Below, piece after piece: positions 23,597 through 30,852 of a DNA stretch of 34,242 nt. Positions within the stretch are counted from its first letter, which is position 1. Every line of letters starts with the position of its first letter. The position numbers were made by a program, and so were the translations under genes. The notes under the pieces are model-generated. The model did no database searches, was not told the origin of the DNA, and saw only the letters and a list, made by a program, of their open reading frames with translations. Origin of the DNA: a virus; the IMG/VR virus record IMGVR_UViG_3300036651_000511, positions 1 through 34,242 of that record, one strand, 5' to 3'.

Positions 23597-24702
23597 GCGC
23601 CCCGCTCGAAGACGACATCGTTGCCCTCGACCTCTTCGCGGGCACAGGCTGGGGCGTGGCCTGCCACCGCCTCGGCATCGAGGAGCACGGCGTGGAACTC
23701 ATGCCCGAGGCCGTCGCGACGCGCGAGGCGGCAGGCATGCGCACCGCGTACCGCGATGTCTGGGCGGGACTCAAGGCCCCCGGCCTCGCACCGCTGCACG
23801 ACCTCCTCATCGCGTCGCCGCCGTGCCAGACCTTCAGCATGGCGGGCGGCGGCGCCGGACGGCGCGCGCTCGACGACGTGCTCGAAGCGATCCGCGAGCG
23901 CGCCTACCTCGACCCCGCGAAGCTCCGCGCGTTCGGCGAGAAGCACGACCCGCGCACCGCGCTCGTGCTCACCCCGCTCGCGCACGCCGCCCGCGACCTC
24001 CCCCGCCTGGTCGTCTTCGAGCAGGTGCCGACCGTGCTCCCCGTGTGGGAAGCGTGCGCCGAGGTCATGCGCGAGTGGGGCTACTCGGTCGTGACGGGCA
24101 ATCTTCAGGCTGAGATGTACGGCGTGCCGCAGACGCGCAAGCGCGCGATCCTCGTCGCGCGTTGGGACGGTGAGGCGCGGATGCCGACGCCGACGCACTC
24201 GCGCTACTACCCCCGCGACCCGAAGCGGCTTGACGAGGGCGTGCTCCCGTGGGTGAGCATGGCCGACGCGCTCGGCTGGGGCATGACCGAACGCCCCTTC
24301 TTCACGGTGTCGGGCGGCGCGAACGACGGTTCGCCTGGCGGCCATACGGGCGGGCAAGATCCGGCCATGCTCGGCGGCTCGGCGGCACGGGCGAAACTCA
24401 ACGCCGAGCGCGAGGCGGGCCGGTGGCTCGATGCACTCGATATCTGGTCGAGCCGCCCCGCCACAACCGTCGCCGCCGACGACCGGATCGGCGGCCCTGG
24501 CCGAAGCGAGTTCGTCAAGGGCGGCGTCTCGCGCCAGGATCGGAAAGGCACGATCCGAGTAAGCCCGGTCGAGGCCGCGCTCTTGCAGAGCTACCCCGCC
24601 GACTTCCCCTTCGCGGGCGGCATCGGGAAGGTGTCGCTTCAGATCGGAAACGCCGTGCCGCCGCTGCTCGCCGAGGCGATCCTGCGCGAGGTGATCCGAT
24701 GA
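23593..24702 (+). CDS. DNA (cytosine-5) methyltransferase
   Basis: A 369-residue protein starting with GTG in a GTGA overlap. Motif I LDLFAGTGWG (12-21) binds AdoMet. Motif IV is ASPPCQTFSMAGG with catalytic Cys78. Motif VI reads VFEQVP near 141-146, a variant of the usual ENV. Motif VIII is QTRKRAILVA near 180, and motif X is QIGNAVPP near 353. The target recognition region lies between VIII and IX. It transfers methyl groups to cytosine C5 in a specific site. No matching restriction enzyme is encoded, so it likely protects phage DNA from host restriction. The next methyltransferase overlaps by four bases. Confidence 0.92.
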   Translation: MSAPLEDDIVALDLFAGTGWGVACHRLGIEEHGVELMPEAVATREAAGMRTAYRDVWAGLKAPGLAPLHDLLIASPPCQTFSMAGGGAGRRALDDVLEAIRERAYLDPAKLRAFGEKHDPRTALVLTPLAHAARDLPRLVVFEQVPTVLPVWEACAEVMREWGYSVVTGNLQAEMYGVPQTRKRAILVARWDGEARMPTPTHSRYYPRDPKRLDEGVLPWVSMADALGWGMTERPFFTVSGGANDGSPGGHTGGQDPAMLGGSAARAKLNAEREAGRWLDALDIWSSRPATTVAADDRIGGPGRSEFVKGGVSRQDRKGTIRVSPVEAALLQSYPADFPFAGGIGKVSLQIGNAVPPLLAEAILREVIR

Positions 24703-25916
24703 GCCCGCTCCCGCCGCTGCTCTTGCGCGGCGACTGCATGGTCGAGCTCGCCCGCATCCCCGACGCCTCGGTCGACGCGATCGTCACCGACCCGCCCTAC
24801 GGCATCGACTTCATGGGCAAGGATTGGGATAAGGCCGTCAAGCTCGCGGCCGGCATGATCGGCCAGCTTGCCACGGGCGGCAAGAGTGACCGCGGCCCGC
24901 TCGCGAAGGGCGGCACGCATTCCCAGGGGTACAAGAATCACGACGGCCTCGCCTTCGAGTTGTGGGTGACGCGGTGGGCGACCGAGTGCATGCGCATCCT
25001 CAAGCCGGGCGGGCACCTGCTCGCGTTCGGCGGCTCGCGCACCTGGCACCGCCTCGCCGCCGGCATCGAAGACGCGGGCTTCGAGGTGCGCGACTCGATC
25101 GCATGGCTGTACGGCAGTGGCTTCCCGAAGTCGCTCGACGTCTCGAAGGCGATCGACAAGGCCGCGGGCGCGACGCGCGAAGTCGTTGGGCCTGGCGGCA
25201 AGTCGGGGACAGTTCGATCAAGCATGGCGGGCGACTTTGCGGGGTCGTGGGACACGACCGCGCCGACCACCGACGCCGCGCGCGAGTGGCAAGGCTGGGG
25301 GACCGCGCTCAAGCCCGCCTTCGAGCCGATCGTCGTCGCGCGCAAGCCGCTCAGCGAGAAGACGGTCGCGGCCAACGTGCTCGCGCACGGCACCGGCGCG
25401 CTCAACATCGACGCGACGCGCATCGAAACGGAGGATTCCCTGCTCGGCGGGCGCTCGACCTCGGGCGCAGTGAAGGCGAGTCACGATGGCTGGAATCGTC
25501 CATTCATGGATGACGCCGAGCACGTCGAAGCGATCCGTGACGCTGCGCGTGATCGCCAAGGGAAAGCGTCAGGCCGCTGGCCGGCGAACGTCATCCTCGA
25601 CGAGAGCCAGGCCGCCGCGCTCGACGAGCAGAGCGGCGCGTCGCGCTTCTTCTACGTCGCGAAGGCGCCGAAGAGCGAACGTCCGGTGACGCCTGACGGC
25701 GTTGCGCACCCGACCGTCAAGCCGCTCGCGCTCATGCGCTACCTCGTGCGCCTGGTCACCCCGCCGGGCGGATGCGTCGTCGACCCGTTCGCCGGCTCAG
25801 GCACGACGCTCGAAGCCGCCTACCTCGAGGGCTTCGAGTCGATCGGCGTTGAGTTGACGCCGGACTACTGGCCGTTGATCGAGGCGCGGATCGAGCGAGT
25901 TTCGCGTGGGGCTTGA
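24699..25916 (+). CDS. DNA adenine-N6 / cytosine-N4 methyltransferase (beta class)
   Basis: A 405-residue protein. The catalytic motif TDPPYG at 30-35 comes first, and the AdoMet motif VDPFAGSGTTLEAA near 361-374 is at the C-terminus, which is the beta-class order. The N-terminal LLRGDCMVELARIPDASVDA and HPTVKPLALMRYLVRL before the FxGxG motif are also typical. The middle region (about 100-330) is long and probably includes target recognition. DPPY favours N6-adenine, but N4-cytosine cannot be ruled out. Paired with the C5 enzyme it would give two different modifications. Confidence 0.92.
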   Translation: MSPLPPLLLRGDCMVELARIPDASVDAIVTDPPYGIDFMGKDWDKAVKLAAGMIGQLATGGKSDRGPLAKGGTHSQGYKNHDGLAFELWVTRWATECMRILKPGGHLLAFGGSRTWHRLAAGIEDAGFEVRDSIAWLYGSGFPKSLDVSKAIDKAAGATREVVGPGGKSGTVRSSMAGDFAGSWDTTAPTTDAAREWQGWGTALKPAFEPIVVARKPLSEKTVAANVLAHGTGALNIDATRIETEDSLLGGRSTSGAVKASHDGWNRPFMDDAEHVEAIRDAARDRQGKASGRWPANVILDESQAAALDEQSGASRFFYVAKAPKSERPVTPDGVAHPTVKPLALMRYLVRLVTPPGGCVVDPFAGSGTTLEAAYLEGFESIGVELTPDYWPLIEARIERVSRGA

Positions 25917-25942
25917 CGTGAGCCATTGGTCGGCCATAGACT
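25913..25942 (+). promoter_or_regulatory. Rightward promoter C with operator in the spacer
   Basis: TTGACG (25913-25918), 18-base spacer and TAGACT (25937-25942). ATG at 25949 follows after six bases, so a leaderless transcript is expected. The -35 overlaps the end of the methyltransferase gene. Confidence 0.78.
25923..25937 (+). promoter_or_regulatory. Operator copy C, CCATTGGTCGGCCAT
   Basis: Matches copies A and B at 12 of 15 positions; two of the changes, C to T and A to G, lie in the palindromic core and swap its half-sites, so palindromy is retained. It fills the promoter spacer. Confidence 0.72.
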
Positions 25943-25948
25943 GACGTT

Positions 25949-26161
25949 ATGACCAACAAGCAGAGCACCAAGACTCACCCGAAGTTCGGCACCAAGGCCG
26001 AGGCCACCGTCGACATGGGCCGCCAGATCCTCGCAGGCCTCGAAGCGGGTAACTACACCTCGACGGTTCGCGCCTCGCTCCCGATGTTCGTGGGCATGGT
26101 CGCGAAGCACGACGCCGACCTCGCCGACCGTCTCGCCGCATGGGTCGAGGCCGCCGCGTGA
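25949..26161 (+). CDS. Small helical protein under operator control, unknown function
   Basis: A 70-residue protein starting MTNKQSTKTHPKFGTKAEAT at a leaderless-type start. The rest is predicted helical (VDMGRQILAGLEAGNYTSTV, then MFVGMVAKHDADLADRLAAW). It has no cysteines, membrane segment or DNA-binding motif that I can identify. As the first gene after an operator-bearing promoter it is probably tightly regulated. Confidence 0.68.
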   Translation: MTNKQSTKTHPKFGTKAEATVDMGRQILAGLEAGNYTSTVRASLPMFVGMVAKHDADLADRLAAWVEAAA

Positions 26162-26280
26162 AGGTTCGCAGCACGTTCCCAGTGCCACCCCCGAAGCCGA
26201 TGTCGGCGCACGTCGCTAGACTTCAGCCCTCGCCCCCGCTCGTATGGAAGGAAGAAGACTATGAAGAAGAAGATCAGTGA
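26158..26280 (+). CDS. Possible 40-residue overlapping gene
   Basis: GTG at 26158 overlaps the preceding stop (GTGA) and the frame continues to 26280, with a Pro-rich middle (VPPPKPMSAHVARLQPSPPL) and acidic end WKEEDYEEEDQ. It overlaps the start of the next gene by 20 bases. The acidic end is read from a purine-rich ribosome binding site, so it may be an artefact. Weakly supported. Confidence 0.3.
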   Translation: MKVRSTFPVPPPKPMSAHVARLQPSPPLVWKEEDYEEEDQ

Positions 26281-26725
26281 CCGCCTTGTCGGCGGCTTCA
26301 TCGCGCTCGCCGTGCTCGGGGGCGCGACCGCCGCGACGGTCGGCATCGCCTCGGCGGTGCCCGAGCCTGCCTCGGTGACCGAGACGAGTACCCCGCTCAC
26401 CGTCCCGAGCGACGCGCCGAACGGGCTGGCCGCCGAGCAGGAAGCCGAAGCCGCCGCGGTCGAGGCCGCGCGCGTCGCCGCCGGGCAGGCCGCCGCGGCG
26501 GAAGCCGCGCGCCTCGCCGCCGAAGCCGCCGCCGCTGCTCAGGCCGAGGCTGACCGGATCGCCGCCGAGCAGGCCGCCCTCGAGGCCGAGAGCTTCGAGG
26601 AGAGCGAGCCCGAGGTCGTCGACCCCGAGCCGGTGCCCGAGTTCAGCGGCCCGACACCGGGCACCGCCGTTCACACAATCTGCCAGGTGCTCGAAGACGG
26701 CACGCAAGTTCCCTGCGCGCTCTGA
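26261..26725 (+). CDS. Putative secreted or envelope coiled-coil protein
   Basis: A 154-residue protein with a classic signal sequence: MKKKISDR, hydrophobic VGGFIALAVLGGATAATVGI and an ASA site near 30-32. After a Thr/Pro linker, residues about 56-115 form an Ala/Glu-rich coiled coil. An acidic Pro-rich linker (EPEVVDPEPVPEFSG) ends in a small tail with Cys141 and Cys152, perhaps a disulfide. It would act outside the membrane, or stay anchored if the signal is uncut. Superinfection exclusion is a possible role in this early context, but this is only inference. GGAAGGAAG precedes the ATG. Confidence 0.7.
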   Translation: MKKKISDRLVGGFIALAVLGGATAATVGIASAVPEPASVTETSTPLTVPSDAPNGLAAEQEAEAAAVEAARVAAGQAAAAEAARLAAEAAAAAQAEADRIAAEQAALEAESFEESEPEVVDPEPVPEFSGPTPGTAVHTICQVLEDGTQVPCAL

Positions 26726-26754
26726 TCCACCGACCCGAGAAGGATGACCCAGCC

Positions 26755-27384
26755 ATGAGCAAGACCCGATGGGCGCACGTCACCAAGGGCGACCGCGTCG
26801 AGCTCGGCGGCAAGCCGTGGACGGTGACGCGCGCGAAGGCCAAGGGCAAGAGCGTCAAGATCACCGTGACCGACGGCAAGCGAGAAGCCTCGAGCGAGGT
26901 GCGCGCCGCCGATAAGGTGAAGCTCGTGAAGGCCGAGCCGCTGCGCCGGCCCGCGATGGGCGGCAGTCAGCAAGCGCGATGGGCGACCGAGCGCGAGCGC
27001 GAGAAGCGCGACGCGAAGGCCGCGGCGAACCTCGCCCCGATCCGCCGCGGCGACCCGTCGCTCACCTCGCCGCCCGAGGCGCCAGGCGACGACGCGTGGA
27101 CGACGCCGCGAGGCAAGGCCGAGAAGGTCTTCGAGCGCGTGCTCGGTGCGCGCCTGGTCGGCGAGGCGACCGACGTCGACAAGGGCTACTATGTGCCTCC
27201 GGTCGACGTCACGACGGTCGCCTCGCATATGGCGCTGTTCCACCCGAACGCCTACGACGCGATGAAGGATGAGCCGACGATGCTGCGCTCGCACACCGAG
27301 TTGCACAAGGCGGTGGACAAGGGCGAGATGCGCCTCGACCTCAACCACTGGCACACCGAGACGCGGCCGAAGGTGGGTGCGTGA
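26755..27384 (+). CDS. Protein with KOW-like N-terminus, unknown function
   Basis: A 209-residue protein starting MSKTRWAHVTKGDRVELGGK with a leader ending in ACCCAGCC and GAAGGA upstream. Residues 5-65 are beta-rich and basic (WTVTRAKAKGKSVKITVTDG). A charged linker follows (ATEREREKRDAKAAAN). The C-terminal half contains VDVTTVASHMALFHPNAYDA and SHTELHKAVDKGEMRLDLNH, with several His residues. A nucleic-acid-binding role is plausible for the N-terminus. No catalytic set is recognised. Confidence 0.65.
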   Translation: MSKTRWAHVTKGDRVELGGKPWTVTRAKAKGKSVKITVTDGKREASSEVRAADKVKLVKAEPLRRPAMGGSQQARWATEREREKRDAKAAANLAPIRRGDPSLTSPPEAPGDDAWTTPRGKAEKVFERVLGARLVGEATDVDKGYYVPPVDVTTVASHMALFHPNAYDAMKDEPTMLRSHTELHKAVDKGEMRLDLNHWHTETRPKVGA

Positions 27385-27530
27385 TGTTCCGACACACCGG
27401 CGCCGACGCCCCCGAGGGCTCGCTCGCGCACTCGGGCTACATGCTCTATCTCGCCGAGTTGCGGCTTCACATCGCGCTCCGCAAGGCGATCCTCTTGCCG
27501 CTCGCGCATTGGCTCGACCGCTTCGCTTGA
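27384..27530 (+). CDS. Small amphipathic protein of 48 residues
   Basis: ATG at 27384 overlaps the preceding stop (TGATG), with GGTGGG upstream. The sequence MFRHTGADAPEGSLAHSGYM is followed by a long amphipathic helix (LYLAELRLHIALRKAILLPL, AHWLDRFA). Its stop codon lies within the -35 box of the next promoter. It may be membrane-associated. Function unknown. Confidence 0.55.
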   Translation: MFRHTGADAPEGSLAHSGYMLYLAELRLHIALRKAILLPLAHWLDRFA

Positions 27531-27555
27531 CAAGCCATTGGCCGACCACTAGGGT
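27527..27555 (+). promoter_or_regulatory. Rightward promoter B with operator in the spacer
   Basis: A consensus TTGACA (27527-27532), 17-base spacer and TAGGGT (27550-27555). Unlike the other operator promoters it has a leader of about 28 bases with AAGGAG before the ATG at 27590. It likely drives the recombination genes. Confidence 0.78.
27535..27549 (+). promoter_or_regulatory. Operator copy B, CCATTGGCCGACCAC
   Basis: Identical to copy A over 15 bases and placed exactly in the spacer of promoter B, ending at the -10 box. Confidence 0.78.
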
Positions 27556-27589
27556 TGGTCGTAACGATCACCCAGCCAAGGAGTTCAGA

Positions 27590-27796
27590 ATGACCCCCGA
27601 AGAGCGAGCCCGCCTCGACCAGGAGGCCGCATGGCTGGCCGAGTGGACTGCCGCAAGGGCCAACCTCCACAAGGTCATGGCGGCGCACCTCCGCGCACGC
27701 CGCATCAAGGAGAGAGTCCGCGGCTGGCTCGGAGCCCTCGCGATCGTCGCGGTCATCGCCGGCGCGTCGTGGGTCGTCGATACCCTCATCCCCTGA
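27590..27796 (+). CDS. Small membrane protein with C-terminal anchor
   Basis: A 68-residue protein starting MTPEERARLDQEAAWLAEWT after AAGGAG. A charged amphipathic helix covers about 1-45, and one transmembrane segment (GWLGALAIVAVIAGASWVVD) ends the protein. It is encoded under an operator promoter ahead of the nuclease gene, far from the lysis genes, so it is probably not a holin. It might act on host membrane functions, which is inference only. Confidence 0.65.
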   Translation: MTPEERARLDQEAAWLAEWTAARANLHKVMAAHLRARRIKERVRGWLGALAIVAVIAGASWVVDTLIP

Positions 27797-27835
27797 TCCA
27801 GCACCGCAACAACACAACCCCCGAAGGGATACACC

Positions 27836-29449
27836 GTGAGCAAGAAGAAGAAGGCCGAGCCGAAGCTCAGCAAGGCCGAGCGCAAGGCGCTCGAGCAGCG
27901 CGCCGCCGAACTCGCCGCCGAACTCGCGCGCCGCGAGAAGAAGGCCGCGAAGAAGAAGGGCAAGAAGGCCGAGCCCGAGCAACCCGCGAAGAAGGGCAAG
28001 GCCGCGAAGCTCGCCGACGACAACGCCGCGGCGCTGCTCGACGTCGCGGCCCGCGCCGCCGAGCGCAAGGCGAAGAGCCCGAAGTACGAGACGGCCGACG
28101 CCGCACGCAAGGTGCTCGCCGACGAGAATGCGGCACCCGCCGCGAAGGTCGCCGCCGAGACGGCACGCGACGCCGCGGCCGAGGCGAGCGACGAGGAGAC
28201 GGACGAGCAGATCCGCGCCCGCGTCCTCGCCAAGCGTGCGGCCCGCGCCGCCGCCGAGACGGGCGTGACCTCCACCCCCGAGGGGCTCGAGGCGATCATC
28301 GACCCGACGCCCGAGAAGATCGAGAAGGCGATCGAAGCCGTGAAGGCCGCGAAGGCCGCCGTCCAGGCGGTCACCGAAGTGCAGACCGAGCAGGGTCGCG
28401 AGTTCGTCGCCGGCGTCGAGAGCATCACGAAGTTCAAGGCCGCCGCCGAGCCCTTCGCCCTCCCGAGCGAGGCGCCGCGCACCGACTTCGAGGAGAACGG
28501 CAACCACCAATACAAGGTCAAGCGGCCGAGCGACGGCAAGACCATCGGCTACACGCGAGCCACGACCTACATCGCGAACCTCGAAGACACCTCGGCACTG
28601 ACGAAGTGGAAGATGCGGATGCTCCTCGAGGGCGTCGCGATCAACGACACCGACGGCCAGGCGGGGCGCGAGACGCTTCCCGACCCCGTCGTCTCGAAGG
28701 TGCGTGACCTGATCCACACCCGCGATGTCGCACTCGCGAAGGCGCACAAGGCCGACCGTAAGGGCAAGCTCGTCACGGGCCAACTCGCGACGATCGTTGA
28801 CGGCGCGTGGAGTGACTTCAAGCGGGCGCTCAACGCGCTCGCCGAGGAGCTCCTCGAGCTCGGCGGCGTGCACGAGAAGGCGCAGAAGGGCACCGACCTC
28901 CACGCGCTCTGCGAACTCTACGACCGTGAGGGCATCGACGCCGTGGGCGACCTCCTCACCGAAGGGAAGATCACGCCGGCCGACCTCGCCGACGTCGAGG
29001 CCTACGCCGACGCGGTGCGCCGGGCCGGGATCAAGTTCGATCTCATCGAGCAGACGGTCGTGAACGACGAGCTCAAGGTCGGCGGCCGACTCGACCGCAC
29101 CGCGCTCGTCAAGCTCCCCGGCATGGCGCGCTCGACGCGCGTCGTCGCCGATATCAAGACGGGGCGCATCGACCTCGGCGCCGGAAAGATCGCCCAGCAG
29201 CTCGAGATGTATGCCTCGTCGCAGGCATACGACCTCGACACCGACGAGCGCATCGACATGAAGCTCAGCCGTACCAAGGCGATCCTCATTCACCTCCCCG
29301 CGGGGACGGCGACGTGCACCGTTCACGTCGTCGACCTCGTGCTCGGCCGCAAGGGCAACGCGCTCAGCGGCCAGGTTCGCGCATGGCGCAACGAGGGCAA
29401 GAAGGCGATCGACACGTCGGTCGACCTCGCCGCCCCGGAGGGGGTCTAG
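27836..29449 (+). CDS. Cas4/RecB-like PD-(D/E)XK nuclease with long basic N-terminal extension
   Basis: A 537-residue protein starting with GTG after CCGAAGGGA. The C-terminal part holds the nuclease: GTDLHALCE (His356), IEQTVV (Glu405), VGGRLDRTALV (Asp420), VVADIKTGR (Asp439, Lys441) and IAQQLEMYA (Gln455). This is the RecB/Cas4 motif order. Residues 1-200 form a Lys/Ala/Glu-rich low-complexity helix, longer than usual for such phage exonucleases. It likely processes DNA ends for recombination or replication, perhaps with the next protein. No Cys cluster for an iron-sulfur centre is visible, so Cas4-like means the nuclease fold only. Confidence 0.85.
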   Translation: MSKKKKAEPKLSKAERKALEQRAAELAAELARREKKAAKKKGKKAEPEQPAKKGKAAKLADDNAAALLDVAARAAERKAKSPKYETADAARKVLADENAAPAAKVAAETARDAAAEASDEETDEQIRARVLAKRAARAAAETGVTSTPEGLEAIIDPTPEKIEKAIEAVKAAKAAVQAVTEVQTEQGREFVAGVESITKFKAAAEPFALPSEAPRTDFEENGNHQYKVKRPSDGKTIGYTRATTYIANLEDTSALTKWKMRMLLEGVAINDTDGQAGRETLPDPVVSKVRDLIHTRDVALAKAHKADRKGKLVTGQLATIVDGAWSDFKRALNALAEELLELGGVHEKAQKGTDLHALCELYDREGIDAVGDLLTEGKITPADLADVEAYADAVRRAGIKFDLIEQTVVNDELKVGGRLDRTALVKLPGMARSTRVVADIKTGRIDLGAGKIAQQLEMYASSQAYDLDTDERIDMKLSRTKAILIHLPAGTATCTVHVVDLVLGRKGNALSGQVRAWRNEGKKAIDTSVDLAAPEGV

Positions 29450-29455
29450 CAGACT

Positions 29456-29500
29456 GGGCCGCCGCCGGCGGTGCTGACCCCCTTCGGGCGGCGGCGGCCC
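29456..29500 (+). terminator. GC hairpin after the nuclease gene
   Basis: GGGCCGCCGCC (29456-29466) pairs perfectly with 29490-29500, with a 23-base loop that has further weak pairing. It starts seven bases past the stop. There is no U tract, so it may only attenuate. Confidence 0.5.
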
Positions 29501-29571
29501 TCACAACTCGGCAGCACCGAGAATGAGCATCGCAACCGCGATGCGAAACCCCGAAAGAGAAAGGCCAGATC

Positions 29572-30072
29572 ATGGCGAAGGACAAGAGCAAGCCCAGCAA
29601 GAGCACGAACGACGAGTTCGCGAAGCCGAGCGAGGCGCCCGCGGGCGGCGACGGGTGGAAGCTCGCAACGCCCAAGCATGTCGGCGACCTGTTCCTCGTG
29701 ACCCCGCTGCGCGAGCAGACGGTGAAGGGCTTCGAGGACTCCGACGCCGAGGTGATCGTCGCCGACGTCGTGCACCTCAACGAGAAGAAGCCCGAGAAGA
29801 GCGAGGAGCACGAAGAGGTGTTCATCTTCGGCGCGTGGCTGAAGGGGTCGCTCCGCGGCTTCATCGGCGAGCGCAAGGTGCTCGCCCGCCTCGACCAGGA
29901 CAAGAGCAAGGGTCGCGGCAACAATGCGGCATGGGTGTTCGAAGACGCCGACGCCGACGACATCGCCGTCGCGAAGGCGTACCTCGCGAGCGTCGACCCG
30001 TTCGCCCAGAAGTCGAGCAAGAAGGCCGACGACAAGCCGAGCAAGGGCGGCAAGAAGGCCAAGGGGAAGTAG
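29572..30072 (+). CDS. Putative ssDNA-binding or recombination accessory protein
   Basis: A 166-residue protein starting MAKDKSKPSKSTNDEFAKPS after GAAAGGCC. The core (HVGDLFLVTPLREQTVKGFE, AEVIVADVVHLNE, VFIFGAWLKGSLRGFIGERK, VLARLDQDK) is beta-rich and resembles an OB-like family that actinophages often encode beside their exonuclease. The C-terminal 25 residues are strongly basic (KKADDKPSKGGKKAKGK), unlike the acidic tip of standard bacterial SSB. The ssDNA-binding call is inferred from pattern and neighbour genes. Confidence 0.55.
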   Translation: MAKDKSKPSKSTNDEFAKPSEAPAGGDGWKLATPKHVGDLFLVTPLREQTVKGFEDSDAEVIVADVVHLNEKKPEKSEEHEEVFIFGAWLKGSLRGFIGERKVLARLDQDKSKGRGNNAAWVFEDADADDIAVAKAYLASVDPFAQKSSKKADDKPSKGGKKAKGK

Positions 30073-30083
30073 GCTCGATCACG

Positions 30084-30126
30084 CCGCGAGGCCCGTTCGC
30101 ATCCCCCCATGCGGCGGGCCTCGCGG
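30084..30126 (+). terminator. Intrinsic terminator-like hairpin
   Basis: CCGCGAGGCCCG (30084-30095) pairs perfectly with 30115-30126; an inner CGCAT/ATGCG stem with six-C loop sits inside. TCTTTC follows, giving a short U-rich tail. It separates the putative SSB gene from the next gene, so downstream genes may rely on read-through. Confidence 0.68.
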
Positions 30127-30165
30127 TCTTTCAACCCAGCACCGTTGATCGAAAGGAATCAACTC

Positions 30166-30852
30166 ATGAACCTCTACACCGAAGGCGAGTTCGACCCCGT
30201 GCTCGCGCAGAAGGAACTCGGCGCCGCCGCCGGCGTGACGAGTGACACCGTCGCCCGGCGCGACATCGCCCGGATCCAGGCCGCCGCGCTCATCGACATC
30301 GCCGGATCCCTCAAGGTGCTCTCGCTCGAGGCACTGCTCGCGATGGGCCAACTCGACGAGCCGGGCGGATACGACGACGACACCGAGGCCGACGGCTTCG
30401 ACGAGCCGCTCGACCTCACCCGTGCCGACGCCGGAACGCTCGTGCGCATCATCCGCGAACCGGCCGCGTACGGCGTGCTCACCGGCGAAGGCGGCGTCGA
30501 CCAGGGCGAGCCGTGGGTCGGCGTCAACTGGGAGAGCACCGGACTCGAGACGCCGCTCGGCACGCGCGTCTTCGTGACCGAACTCGAGGCGATCCCCACC
30601 GACGAGGTGCCGCCGATCCCCGGCGCGCCGCTCGGTGCGATCGTCGAACTCGAAGACGGCACCGTCCTCGGCGACGGCGTCACGCCGCCGACGCTCCCCG
30701 AGTACGTGCCGCCGGCCGTCGCCGACCTCGCGGAAGACCTCGATGACGACTTCGACGGCGACGAGCACAAGGCCGCCGAGGATGCCCTCGCCGCGCTGAA
30801 GGCTCGCGAGGCCGAGCGCAAGGCCGCGAAGAAGAAGGCGGCCAAGAAGTGA
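30166..30852 (+). CDS. Acidic protein with basic tail, unknown function
   Basis: A 228-residue protein with ATG at 30166 after GAAAGGA. The N-terminus has MNLYTEGEFDPVLAQKELGA and a helical TVARRDIARIQAAALIDIAG. A beta-rich acidic middle (PWVGVNWESTGLETPLGTRV, IVELEDGTVLGDGVTPPTLP) follows, and the last 25 residues are basic (AERKAAKKKAAKK). The next gene overlaps it by four bases. No family is recognised; the DNA-associated neighbours and basic tail suggest nucleic acid contact. Confidence 0.62.
   Translation: MNLYTEGEFDPVLAQKELGAAAGVTSDTVARRDIARIQAAALIDIAGSLKVLSLEALLAMGQLDEPGGYDDDTEADGFDEPLDLTRADAGTLVRIIREPAAYGVLTGEGGVDQGEPWVGVNWESTGLETPLGTRVFVTELEAIPTDEVPPIPGAPLGAIVELEDGTVLGDGVTPPTLPEYVPPAVADLAEDLDDDFDGDEHKAAEDALAALKAREAERKAAKKKAAKK

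Noticed and set aside
27467-29326. Long minus-strand open frame opposite the nuclease gene
   Set aside because: Low-complexity Leu/Gly/Arg composition and no motifs. The plus strand has PD-(D/E)XK motifs, so this is a shadow.
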